From: Nannochloropsis oceanica
Lineage: Eukaryota; Sar; Eustigmatophyceae; Eustigmatales; Monodopsidaceae
DNA: 64,000 nt
Reading direction: 5' to 3'
Assembly: GCA_004519485.1 (NCBI GenBank)
Contig: CP038117.1
Location: 620,001 to 684,000 of the forward strand
The notes beneath the pieces are model-generated. The model ran no database searches, was not told where the DNA came from, and saw nothing but the letters and a program-made list of their open reading frames with translations. The stretch's first letter is position 1. Each line of letters starts with the position of its first letter. Made by a program: the position numbers and the translations under genes. Positions 23,014 to 34,254 of this stretch are shown here, one piece after another.

Positions 23014-23608
23014 TTTTAAGTCTATTGTTTTATTCTTGTCGCCTCGGTCAACGCGCCTGTCGAGCCCCTACATCCATGGCACTATATTAAAGGCACCGGA
23101 GGTGGTTGACAGATATGGAGAGATTATGAGTAGTGATTTATTACTATGTTTGCATCAGAAAAATATGAAGAAAGGGCGCGTAGTCAATGCGGCCTGGACT
23201 ATGAGTGCCACGGGTTTCTCTGTTCTTCCGAAGTCACACCACCAAAAAATGGATTCCCGGAGCATGGACACGCCTTTAACAGACCTCTCGCACTGTCCTC
23301 CTTGTCCTAAGTCAGTGTCTGAGTGTAGATCGAGCGGGCGTTTGGGCCTGGTTTGTTGTCCTGCGGAAATGAAGTGTAACGCTGTCGGCGAGTTCGGTCC
23401 CCGTCGCCATAATGCATCATCGCACGCGGCCCGACGTACGAAGCCGCTCTCTCCTCCTAAAATCATTGGTATATCTAGTCCTCATGCCATCTTCCCAACT
23501 TCTACAGATAACGCGAGGCCAGGTGTGGCGGCGCGAGTCGTCGTCGGCGCCGCTTTCTGACTCCCAAATGTAAGCAAGCTGGTTGTTTCGCACCCCTCCA
23601 TGCTATGA
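23014..23608. promoter_or_regulatory. Divergent promoter, ATAD5-like / RING-H2 SIM protein
   Basis: About 600 bases between two divergent genes, both plausibly nuclear genome-maintenance factors. No clear motif. Shared regulation is inference. Confidence 0.35.
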
Positions 23609-24913
23609 ATGACCACAACCTGCATACCCACATACAGAATGCCGTCCCCACGGCACCCCAAGTTCGCTGCAGCCGTCAGCTCACAACAAGCGAACAAGCG
23701 GCGCCGCCAAGCTCCCGCCACGCCGAGTGCTGCCAGTGGATCCGCCGCCTCGGCATCTACTTTCCCGTCCTCCAGCTCGGTGGCACATGCAGCAGCGCCC
23801 TCCTCGTCTTCCAGCAGCTCCAGCACCGCCTTATCTGCCGCCGTAACTATTCCCTCCGACCCGAGCTTTGACGCCAGCATGTCGTATGCAACAGCAGCAA
23901 CCCGTCGCGGCTCCGCCATGACAGCCTCGTCCGCTGCTTTTGCCTCGTCCTCGTCTAGGTCCTCTGCTTCTACTCCCGCCGCACGCGGAGCCCCAGCGAC
24001 AGGCTACATCGACCTGACCAGCGAGTTGAGCGACGAAAATGAGCTGGAGGAGGAGACTGGAGACGAAGAGGTGCAATTTATGGGCATAACACCTGGGACA
24101 CGCCAAGCAATCCGGTCCTCAGACATGCTGTTACGCGGACTCTTTCCCGCTCCCCCTGTCCGTCACCGAGCCGAAGGTGGCAATGGCGGTGGCGAACTGG
24201 TTGCTGCCAGCAGTGGTAGCCTTCCTCGTGACATGATGTTCACTGAGGGTTTGGCTCCGCTCTTTTCGCACGCCAATAACCTGATTCGCCTCATCCTCTC
24301 GCATCGACCTATGCCTGTCGTAAACCGAGGTGCCACCAACGCCCAGATCGCCCGCCTACCCACGCACACCCTCCCGCGCACCACCACCAGCGGTGTTCGC
24401 AGGGGGAAGGGAACAGGAAGGAAGCGCAAGGCCCCGGGGGAGGTGCCTGTCCCTTCCAACGCCGAGTCAGAGAATGCTGACGTCAAGGCCATGGCTGTAG
24501 GTCAGCATAATGCAAGCAGCAGCAGCAGCAGCAGGGGTTGTGTAGCAGCGGCAGCCACCTCGGGGGACGATCCAAATTTGAATATGCCGGACAGATCCAG
24601 CGTGGCGGCAACAGCGGCGGAGGGGGGGCTGGATGCATGCACTATTTGCATGGAGGATTACAAGGGTGGGGAGAAACTTTGTACGCTGCCCTGCTCGCAC
24701 GTCTACCACTTCAAGGTACGAGAAGACACAAATGGATGGGAAGGCGATCCAAATAGGGAAAGATTTATATTCTCTCATGTTTAAGGTGTGAGTTGTCACT
24801 CACCCGCTTTTCTTCCACGCCCCCTTTTTCGCCAACAGTGCTGCAAGAAGTGGTTGAAGACAAACAATATCTGTTGCATCTGCCGGGCGTCAATTGACAG
24901 CGGCTCTCCCTAA
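23609..24913 (+). CDS. RING-H2 E3 ubiquitin ligase with SUMO-interaction-like motif
   Basis: Two exons, 23609-24715 and 24839-24913, joined in phase 0; 393 residues. The C-terminal RING-H2 reads CTICMEDYKGGEKLC then LPCSHVYHFK|CCKKWL and NNICCICR. All eight zinc ligands are present in C3H2C3 order with normal spacing, and the intron falls just before the sixth ligand. The N-terminal half is Ser/Ala-rich and disordered. Around residue 132 is GYIDLTSELSDE, a hydrophobic IDLT core followed by acids, as in SUMO-interaction motifs of RNF4-type ligases, and a second possible one is EEVQFMGI. A basic stretch RRGKGTGRKRKAPG could be a nuclear localisation signal. A SUMO-targeted ligase role is an inference. 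The start could instead be the Met at 23639. Confidence 0.78.
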
Positions 24914-25702
24914 GGATACCAAAACACCACTAGGATTTTTTTCCATACACATAGAGACCAGCCTGATCAGCAACAGGAGCCGGAGGAAAGCGAGGGTGAG
25001 GAGGAGGAGGAGGAGGAAGAGGTTCAGGATGTGAAGGAAAAGAAAGGGGGGTTTGAAATATGAAGAGAAGGAGAAGTAAGAGGAGGACCAGGACCAGGAG
25101 GAAAAGGAAGAAGAGGAGGAGCACGAAAGGAAGCGACGAAATAGTGTAGAGAGCAGTACATACACCACAATTCAACAAGAATGGAGTTACCATTCAAGGC
25201 AAATGAAGTAAAGAAGGGAAAAAATAGTGTGAAATTTACCGGGGAGTGGTGTGGATTGGCCATGCATTCTTCCTGGCAGTCAAGAATGGTGTCCGGGGTG
25301 CGTGGACACACACTCGCTTTTGCTTTCTTGCTTGTTGCCCTTCATTTTCATCCCTTTGGCCGGGCGCAAGGAAAAAATAAGCCCGGAAACGAAGTATGAC
25401 CCAACTGGCCACCGGTCTACCCGCGCTCTCGAGGAGAGGAGCCAACATGAGCTGCTTGGGGACACTTGCGCTTATGCCGCGGACGTGAAGGGTTTCACAT
25501 TCCCTTTTTCCATGGCCATGTGTCCTACCATTCTCTGTCGTGACCTTGCTACATGCGACGAGGATTGGATGGTCAGGCGCTCGTCAGCCACGGTCCTCCT
25601 GGAATCGAAACAAGAGAACGCAGCCAAAAGGTATGATGATCTCACGCGTCTCCCGTCCTCCCCACACCATGCACACGACCCTACGAAAAGGATACAACAA
25701 AG
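24914..25702. other. Gene-free stretch with GAG-rich tract
   Basis: Contains a purine tract of about 140 bases (24970-25130, repeated gaggag/aggagg units) just after the RING gene's stop. It then forms the upstream region of the next gene. A 72-codon frame starting at 25181 has no recognisable content. Confidence 0.4.
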
Positions 25703-26471
25703 ATGTTTGCCGCTCGTCGAGTCTTTGCGCGCACGTTGGCTCTGCGACCTGCCATGGCTGTCGGCACCAGGTCAGGCGTCCAGGTAAGAAGCAAAGAGTG
25801 TGGGGGGGGGATATGAATGAGGCTCCACGCGCCTTTGTCCTGGCCTTGGTCCTCATCCTCTCCTTCTCCGCATCTACCTACACAATTAGGCCCCGACTCA
25901 GATCGTGCGGCGGACGATGGCTGGGCACGGATCTGCTCCTCCGGCCACGGGTTGGGAGGGCGAGGTCCGCAAGGTGCTCAAGGAGGACTGGCAGGTGGTC
26001 TGCGGCATCATGGGGTTCTACACCACACTTTACCTCATCTCCAAGCTCTTTACGGGCGGTGCCAAGGCCGTGCCTGAGGCGGGTACGAGAATTGGGGGAG
26101 ATTTTGGGGAAATTGACTTACGTCTCTCCACGTTTTAAGTTTTGTTTGGGTACATCACTATGTTCTCCCCAACAGCTCTCCTTTCTCTTGTCTTGTAATT
26201 TGGAGGGGGAATCCGGTTTAGTGGACCTCGATAAGATAACGTAGCAAGACCTACTGCTTTTCTTAACCTTCTTCCTTCCCCCTTCAACGAAATCCAATCT
26301 TCCTCTCTACACTCTCTCTTCACAATGACAGTGGCGGCTGCCCCCGCGGCTGCGAGCGCGAGCAACGAGGCAGTGTCCATGGCTGACGACAAATTTTCCG
26401 ATTACGTGTCCGTTCCCGAAAACATGCTTAAGTGGGAGCAGAGCCTGAACGATCCAAAGGCGTACGAGTAA
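25703..26471 (+). CDS. Small mitochondrial single-pass membrane protein
   Basis: Three exons (25703-25783, 25890-26082, 26332-26471) give 137 residues. Exon 1 encodes an acid-free, Arg/Ala-rich N-terminus, MFAARRVFARTLALRPAMAV, typical of a mitochondrial presequence, continuing with APTQIVRRTM. Then come a short amphipathic region (GEVRKVLKEDW), one hydrophobic helix (QVVCGIMGFYTTLYLISKLF, about residues 55-75), an Ala/Pro-rich linker and a soluble tail ending VPENMLKWEQSLNDPKAYE. The size, presequence and single helix are like accessory subunits of respiratory complexes or ATP synthase, but I do not recognise the family. Phases agree (0, then 1). Confidence 0.68.
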
Positions 26472-26867
26472 GGAGGAGGAGGAGGAGAGAAGAAGAGGAT
26501 TTGAGGAGTAGAGTAAATGGATAGGAATATGGGGGGAGAAAGGTAGGGAGGAAGGCGGATATATGGATTCAGCTAAAATTTGTCATGTGTGCTTCCAATG
26601 GGTGTATACAGAGAGGGACGGTCGGTTGTAGATCCGCGATTCATCAGCGAGAAACAAAAGGAAAAAACAAGTACTCCAAGAAAGGGAAGTGACGCTATGT
26701 TATGCATTTGTAAAATTAGTGTTTTTGGGGTGTCTGCAGATGACATATTTGTCTTTTAATCTACTCCCACACACATCCTCTGCCTGCCCTTGATCGCAAC
26801 ACACCAATACCTGCCGGCCCCCTCCCCCTTCCTCCCTCCCTCCATCGACTTGGTCGCTGTGGTGATA
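26472..26867. other. Gene-free stretch, 3' flank of small mitochondrial gene
   Basis: About 400 bases, A/G-rich at first (gaggaggaggagg), then mixed. No gene seen. Confidence 0.35.
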
Positions 26868-27564
26868 ATGCCCAGTCACGAGGTGTTTGTCCGGTCAATA
26901 ACGGTCATCTGGTGCTATTTCCTTCGCCCCGTATTCCCCCTCTTCAGCAGCTTCCGGTGGATGACGAAAATTACAAAGTCGTGAACGAGCAGCAGGAGCA
27001 GCAGCAGCAGGGGAAGGGTGAGAAGGGGGACATAGGCAGCAAAGGCGTCGGCCAGCAACAGCAGGGTAAGTATTATGATAGTTAAGAGTTATGACCTTAT
27101 TTTTTCCGTCGTTTTTCTCTCGGATGAGTTTTCGAATGGGAGGAAGGGAGGGGGGCCAAGAAAGACGGGGCAAGGAAGACTGGGAAAAATCTATGAACCC
27201 TAACAGAGAAAATGAAGAGACCCCGAGAAGAACGAGGGGGTGGTGCTGACTGGAGATGTTAAGGTAGAGTGACGCACTGTGTCGTTCCAAAGCCTTTCTC
27301 AACGATTCACGGCTGGATCGTGCTACTGTTCATGATCTTGTAGTCAAGTAGGATTAAGAAAGGCAGATGGTTCAGGCCATAGAGGCGGCCACTATCTTTT
27401 GACTTTCAGCTTATGGATTAATTGGTGGCTTTTTCACGATACCATCAATATTGTTGCTACTGATATTCTACTCTATCCGTCTTTATCCCTTATCCCTCCG
27501 CCCCTCCCTTCCCTCCCTCCGTCTCCTGACATACACAACTATACTTCCCCACAACGAAATCTAA
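26868..27564 (+). CDS. Possible small Gln-rich single-pass membrane protein
   Basis: Tentative three-exon gene: 26868-26882, 26948-27065, 27410-27564; 95 residues. Exon 2 is flanked by ttcag and a strong gtaagt donor and reads [14 protein letters not shown] followed by Gln/Lys/Gly-rich sequence. Using that donor in phase 1 joins it to the acceptor ctttcag at 27409 and gives [20 protein letters not shown], a convincing membrane helix. The frame then runs to a stop at 27562-27564, overlapping the 3' end of the Tousled-like kinase on the other strand by four bases. The very short first exon and the Pro/Leu-rich C-terminus are weak points; a further intron near the 3' end is possible. No family recognised. 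Confidence 0.32.
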
Positions 27565-30423
27565 AGCTTTTTCAACCGTAAATAAGGATGTCCGCACAAC
27601 TTAAGCACATCTGGGCGATCCGCCTGGCTATGTGTCAAACACGCCTTTATAAACTCCTTGGCGTCCGGAGATACCAAAGGCTTCGGCGGGAAATTAACAT
27701 GCGTCGCCCTCAACATGGTGTTCTCATGCAACACCTTCTCCTGACTCTGCCCCTCCCCAAACGGCCGCGTCCCAAACATCATCTGGAAGAAGATGACCCC
27801 GAGTGCCCACACGTCCACCTTGCTCGAGATCCGTGGAGGGGTGCTCCCCATCACAAAGCACTCAGGTGGCAGGTACCAATAAGTCCCCGCGCCCTGCGAG
27901 GTCAGCTCCAGCGAGTGGCCATCGCTGGAGTCGTCAACGATTTTCGACAGGCCAAAATCGGTGATTTTAACGTCACCTTGCTCGTCGAAGAGGATGTTGC
28001 CTGGCTTCAAGTCGTAATGAATGATGCCTTGGCGGCGGTTGGCGCCTTCCCCCGAGGGCGTGTTGAGGTAGCGGAGACCGGAGAGGATTTGTATAGTGAT
28101 GGCCCGGGCGTCGCGTTCAGGGATGTTTTTTTGAGTTTTCATCATGAAGTCCAGGTCGGTGCCTGTGAGAAGTGGGAGGAGGAGGGAGGACAGGAGGGAG
28201 AGAGGAAGGGAAGGGTGTGAACGTTATATAGATACTGAAGTGGATGCAGAGAAAGAGAAAGTGAGGGGGGGGAAACACATCGCATGCGAACCGCTTCCCT
28301 CCCGGATCTCCCCACTAGTTACCCTTGCAATACTCGAGCACCGTCGCAAAGGAAGATGAATCGATCTCAAAGACGTCAAAAAGGCGGACGACGCGCGGAT
28401 GAACCATCTCGCGATGAATCGCATACTCTCGCGTGGCGTGCTTCATGTAGTTGTGCTTCTTCTCCTCCGTCCACGAGGAGTTGAGTTGGTGGATCTTCAC
28501 CGCCGCCTAAGTGTGTGGGAAAGAAAGGAGAAGGTCAGCGTGAATTGATGAGAACATGTTCTGGGAAAATAGCTACAGCTGCTTCTATCCTCCTTCTCCC
28601 TCTCCTCTTTCATCCTCCCCCTTCCTCTCTCTCCCTTCCTCCCCCCCTCAAACAACGTACCTCGCAATACTCTCGCAAATCAAATGCCTTCCAGACCTCA
28701 CTGAATCCGCCCCGTCCCAACAGACTCAACAACAAATATCGGCCATTCATCACCGGCCTTCGGCTGAACCGCGACCGATCCTCGTGCTGGACCCGGCGGA
28801 GCTCACGGACATACATCGACTTCTCCTTCTCCAAGGCTTTCCGTGCTTCTTGCACCGTTGCCTCGTCCTTCTTCAGCTGTCCTAAATGCATGCGTACCCC
28901 TTCCTCTGCTTCCATTAGCTGCAATTCGTCGAATGGCTGCCCGTCCGCGGAGCTCTCCCCCCCTCCTCCCGCCGTAGCTCCAGGGACCATCATCTCTCCC
29001 GCGGGTGAAGCGGAGGAGGAAGAGGCGCCAGCAGCAGCATTGTTGGCTGAGGACGAGTTGAGGGTGGCGAGGGCCTTGCGGCTTTCTTTGGCGATCTGAC
29101 GCTTACGGCGGTCGAGGTCCTCCTTACGTTGGAGAAGCTCGGCGCTTTGTTTTTGGAGCTCCTGGGGGTGGTGTGGGTGGTGTGGGTGTGGGGGTCAGGG
29201 TGCGAGAGAGAGAGAGAGAGTGAGAATGGATGAAAGCCAGCTTCACAATTGGTCTCCAGACCTTGCTCGCTCCGTCTCTTGTAATCTCCTTCTTGTTCCT
29301 TCGTCAAGCAACACTCTTCTAAAACGGCTGCAGAGGATCACGAAGCAGATTCCCTCCAACCCGAGCAGCAACAACAGATGTAAAGGAAGTGTCGCACGCA
29401 CCTTATGGGCCGTTCCATCCTCCCAAATCTCCGTCATGCCATGAGGCCCGCTCCGACTCGTGACAATCCTACCCAGCCTGTGGCTGTTCTTCCCCAGCAG
29501 CTCCCGTGTTTCCCGCTCCTGGTAGTATATCAACTTCCGAATCACTTCTTCAAGGGTCGCCGCTGTGGGCAGGGGAGGGAGGGGAAGGGAGGGAGGAGGG
29601 GAGAGAGGGGCATGTGAATGTACAATTAAAGAGTCATTAAGCTGTAGGCGTCGATTAATACTCTCCCTGATCCATTCGCTCAATCCTGGACTCTCTTGTT
29701 TGGACTCTCCGAGCGGAACAACGATCTGCACTAATCAATTTTCGACTTCTCCTCCTTTCATACCCCTTTCCACTACGTACCTGCCCTCCGTTCCTTTTCC
29801 GCCGCCTTATCCTTATGCCGCTGGCCCTCATCTTGCACCCGAATCAGCTCCTCCCGCAACCCCACCGACACCGCCTCCTGCTCCTCTTTCTCCCGCCGCA
29901 CCCGTCCCAGCTCCCCTATCGCCTCCTGCAGCTGCCGTTCCAAGTCGTGTACCTGGCTTCGCAACGCCTCCTGGACAGCCACACAGCTACCACCACTACT
30001 ACAGCAGGTATTACCGCTAATGTTCGCACCTCCCCCTCGGGTTGCATCGCTCCCCGTCCTTTGCAACCCTCCTCCTCCAGAACCACCACCACTGCTGCTG
30101 GTGCTGTTGTTCCCCCCCCCCCCTCCACCCCCACCCACATTGCCGCTGGAGGGAGTGAAGTAAGAGGCAATCGTGCGACTCTTCCCACTTCCATCCCCAG
30201 CCATGCGACTTGGAGACATGCTGGGCGGTCGGATCCCTTCTTCAGTCGGACTCTTGTATGGCGCTGGTGTAGAGGAAGGATGTTGGTTTTGGGGTGCTTC
30301 AATACTCAAGCTCGTCGTCCGCGGCCGCTTCCGCCCCCCCGCAGCAGCAGATAGTGCAGTAGCAGTGCTAGTGCTGGATGCTGTGGAGCCCTTGGGTAAA
30401 CAGCCCGCAGGCAAGGGTGGGGC

Positions 30424-30461
<38 letters not shown>

Positions 30462-31182
30462 AAGTTGAAGACCCCGACAGACGGCTACTCGCCGCGATAG
30501 CTGGCGTGGCGACATGCATGGGTTGAATCGAAGGATATACACCCTTATCGCATACCTGTTGTCCGTGGCCCACTGCTGCTGCAGCCAAGGGAAGTTGATC
30601 GCAGGAATTACTGCTTGCATTGCCCGGGCTGCACAGCATTAGCTGAGCCGCCGTCGCCACATCTTTCTCTCGAGCCTTGGAGTTCGAGGATGGTGGTAAC
30701 GGTGGCAAGGCCATCTGCGACTTACGTTGCTGTTGCTGACCAAGTGCAGCGTCGGCGACGGCAGCGGCTGCAGCAGTGGCAGCCGCCGCGATGGACACCG
30801 GAGCTCTCTGCAAGGCTGAGGTATGTTGGAAATGCTGCTCGTTCCCTCCGCCCCCTTGTTCTTCACCGGCTTGGCTTCTAGAGTTAGTATCCGTCATATC
30901 CAGGACGGTGGGCTCGGCAGATTTTTGCCTGCCCAAGGAATCGGGGGATAGGAAGGAGGAAGGCGACGAACCCCGTCCCATCCTACCCCCACTGGCCTGG
31001 CCTTGCTGGTACTGGTGCTTTTGAAAGGAGGCCGGAGAGTTGCTGGTACTACGACTTCCCGTTGACAAGCCATCTAGGCTACTGGGTGGCTGTCGAAAGA
31101 AGCGTGCCTCGAGCAGGGTCTTTTTCCGCTCCGACAAGTTTTCGAGGACGTCTTCCCCGCCCCCTCCTCCCTTACCACTCAT
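27561..31182 (-). CDS. TLK: Tousled-like kinase
   Basis: Nuclear Ser/Thr kinase of S phase; family members phosphorylate the histone chaperone ASF1. Five exons (31182-29781, 29562-29402, 29161-28661, 28506-28323, 28162-27561) give 949 residues. The N-terminus [12 protein letters not shown] matches the TLK start (RRQELLEARF). A long Ser/Gly/Ala-rich region follows, then coiled coil ([20 protein letters not shown]), [17 protein letters not shown] with MTEIWEDG, and [20 protein letters not shown]. The catalytic domain starts [20 protein letters not shown], with [20 protein letters not shown]. The catalytic loop is HYDLKPGN, the His-Tyr form usual in TLKs, then DFGLSKI and [12 protein letters not shown]. 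All landmarks are intact. Poly-Ala and Gly runs (for example GGGGGGG) fill the N-terminal half. Confidence 0.95.
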
Positions 31183-31920
31183 GATTGTTGTCGCTCCTCC
31201 GGGCCAAGGAGGGAGAAAGTGATAATGGCGCTCTTCAGATTAAAGGACGTCTTTCGAAGTGTCCTGTATGTTGTGTGCGTCCGCTTGCGTGTCAGTGTAT
31301 GTGTGTTTGTCAGCATGTGTGCATGTGAGAGAGAGAGGGATGGGATTCAGTAATGGAATCGCAGAAGATAATGCTGTGGATGTGGCTTGGCGGGGAAGGG
31401 AAGAAGGGGGGCTAAGTTTTATGTTTCCGGGATGCCCTGCATGAGCCACCATCAAGGGGTCCGCCCTGCATGTGGTTTTTCGTGGGCAGGGGAGATCTGC
31501 TTGACGCATGGAATGACGGCAAGACCGGGCGAAATCGGGCGAAATCGGCGAAGAACTTCGAATATCGCGCCCGCGTCGTCTAAAAGTGTCTTGAAGGAAA
31601 ACATTTGGAACTATGCGGACACTGGCGCAGAAATCAGACCTTCCCCGTCGCCCAGGCTGTACAACCCATTTTATGAGTCCTTATGATGAAGTTGAGCGCA
31701 GGTGTCATACTAACCTTCTTTATATCGTTCCAATGAATTCAATGAACTATAAAGCGCAGACAAAAAAAAACTCCCCCCTCTATTAAATCTATTTGTAAGT
31801 AAGCAACATTTGGGTTATTAAATCTACTTCTAAAGTTAGCAGCATTTTGAACAAAAAAGTCATTCAAGAAATTTAAATAGGTGTTACTTTTTGATCTTTT
31901 GGCCCTTTTCTCCTAAAAAA
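31183..31920. other. Gene-free stretch between TLK promoter and RPF1 3' end
   Basis: The part next to TLK is G/T-rich. Near 31538-31552 there is a small tandem repeat (cgggcgaaat). The A/T-rich part holds two degenerate copies of a roughly 30-base unit, ttaaatctatttgtaag... and ttaaatctacttctaaag..., at about 31783-31857. No gene seen. Confidence 0.45.
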
Positions 31921-33323
31921 TTACAAGTGGAAACGACGCCGGGTCGTGTCCATCTCCTTCCGCTTATGCAGCCATTCGTACTCTCCAAACTGGGTGTCAA
32001 ACGTGCCTTCTTGCAACCATCTTAGCTTGAGGGTGAAGCGCGGACCCAATTCCTGAAGTCGGGCCCGAATATTGCCCGCCATCGGGAGGGCCGCGGCATC
32101 CGCCCCCTTACCGGACTCCTTCTTCTTCTTTCCCCCGATGGCAGCAGTCGCGGGCTTGGAACCTTTCTTCTCGTCAAACATGTACCGGTGATGTCGCACA
32201 AACAGAAAGTCTCGTTGATTATGAAACGTCACCACTTGACGGCCACGAAACTCGGGTGCGTGCGGGAAGAAAGAGCCAAGAAACCGGCCGATACGGTGGC
32301 CCAGGCGAGTGTTGAAATTGTTGAGGATGAGTTCAGGAACATGGGCTGTGGGCTGGCCATGGTGCTGGATCTTGGCGCCAGGCACGACATTGGAAACCTT
32401 GAAGAAGGCGGTGGGCCCATGGGGAAGGTGGGAGACGAGAAGGCCGTTACAGACTTTAGATTTCTCGCTGAGGATAAAGACGTGCGTGAATCCACCTTGC
32501 TCGGCGTGCTTGCAAATGGACTTGACCTCGAAACTTTTCCGGGGATAGAAAAATGCGTTGGGGATCAATTGCATGAGGTCGCCAACAAAATGAAAGAGCT
32601 CCCGGGAAGGGCGGGGGCGGGTAGTAATGAGAATCTTTGCCGCTTGACTGCCCACGAAGTAAGCTTGAAATTCATCTTCTGCTTCGTCGGCCAAGACCTC
32701 TTCGTCCTCAGGATGTACCACTGTCTCGTCTACTTCTCGGGTGTTGTCCAATGTGCGGGGTACCTTGATATGCCGGAAGGGGTGGATGGGGGAGGGGATT
32801 GTGAGTTTTGACTGTCTGGTTGTGGCGCTTACACTATCTTTGCTTTCCCTCCCGGACGGGTCTAACAGATTTTAATGATTTCAAGTTGCAGCCTCTCCTT
32901 GCAAGGATGTGAATATAAGCAAAGACATTTCACGAGGAGTCCAATAGATAAGTATGCAGGCAAGTTAACACATGGCTGGACTTGGTAATCCAACCTCTCC
33001 ATTCCGTAGCTTTCCGCCCCGCACGAGGGATGCAAAAAACAAATATGGGACATCTGCGACAGCCCCAAGACGCGTAAGGCACCAAAATAGATGTCTTCCT
33101 CTTCCTTCCCCCTCCACATTCATAAATCTCAATCCTAGCCCTCTTTCCACTCCAAATCAAAGAGTACCTGTTTGGGTGGTGCCTCCTCTCCCAGCTCCTG
33201 CGCCTCCTTCTGTCGCTTGATGCGCTCCGCCTTCCTATCTCTCTTCTTCTCGACCTTAACCTTAGCGTACATCTCCCGGCGCTTCGCCTTGTTTTTGATC
33301 GAAGACACATCCCGCTTCACCAT
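31921..33323 (-). CDS. RPF1: Ribosome production factor 1 (Brix domain)
   Basis: Nucleolar assembly factor for the 60S subunit; its Brix domain binds 27S pre-rRNA with 5S RNP components. Exons 33323-33168 and 32763-31921 join in phase 0 (APPKQ|VPRTLDNTREVDETVV) and give 332 residues. The N-terminus is a basic helix (KNKAKRREMYAKVKVEKKRD). The Brix domain shows KILITTRPRPSRE, GLLVSHLPHGPTAFFKVSNV, ELILNNFNTRLGHRIGRF, RQVVTFHNQRDFLFVRHHRY and the C-terminal ELGPRFTLKLRWLQEGTFD with EMDTTRRRFHL, essentially the family consensus. An insert of about 30 residues (KPATAAIGGKKKKESGKG) interrupts the conserved region just before ELGPRF. It is divergent from the Sec7 gene. Confidence 0.96.
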
Positions 33324-33880
33324 TTTCTGCTTAGGGCAAGCGGGTCAAAAAGTTTGTTGCAAGATACTCGGAAACTGGTGGGAGGCTAAGCAGACGGGCC
33401 GGTGCCAGCAGTTTTCCTGTGGCAAAAAAGGAAGATGAGTGTAAGTGGACTTGCCAAGTTGACGTAACTGACAAGATGAAGGTGCCATGATACGCATTTG
33501 GAGTGTCATAGAGCCCTTAATCTCCTTGACCTTAATCTCAAATGACATCATTCATCATCGCACTTGCTTGACCTGCAGCTGCAGCCGTTGGAGGAGAGAG
33601 CGGCGTTTCCGGCATAGAGGCCCATGCCCCCTGCCTCTAACTCACCTCTCTTGACACCGGATGCCTCCTTTTGGCCACGGCTAAGACTTTTGGCAATTCA
33701 ATCTCTCCATTCTAACTGTCCCATACCACTCCCATGCCCATGTAAGACAGGGACGACGGGAAACGAGCTCACACTCGAGGACGAGCCTGCTTACAACCTA
33801 CGCCGCCTTCCTCACAGTTAACTCTCCCTTCGGCCTCCGAGGGGTATCCAGAACCCAGGACCTAGCAATGTCTCATCAGC
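33324..33880. promoter_or_regulatory. Divergent promoter, RPF1 / Sec7-PH-PH
   Basis: 557 bases between divergent starts. No clear core motif; an out-of-frame upstream ATG at 33868 opens a short reading frame overlapping the Sec7 start. Confidence 0.35.
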
Positions 33881-34208
33881 ATGATGGTCAACACTACAGA
33901 GCTTACTAATACAATACCAAGAGACTTGTCCGACGCCCCGGTCATGCAGAATCCTCTCAGTGACGGGCCGTCCGCAGTCAAGCTCTCGAGAACGGAGGAG
34001 TGGCCACTAGCAGAAAACGAAAAGGTAGGGGCACGGGTTGCCCAGGCATGGGGTGACACCGACAGCACATCTGTAATCAGTAGCAAGATTCAAGACCACC
34101 ACGAGCAGCAGCCTCTTTCCCTGCAGCCGCAGCAGCCACCTGCCACCATTTCTTCGTCGACCTTGTCACCCAATGATGGTGCCCCCCCACATGTGCAGGG
34201 ACCACCAA

Positions 34209-34254
<46 letters not shown>

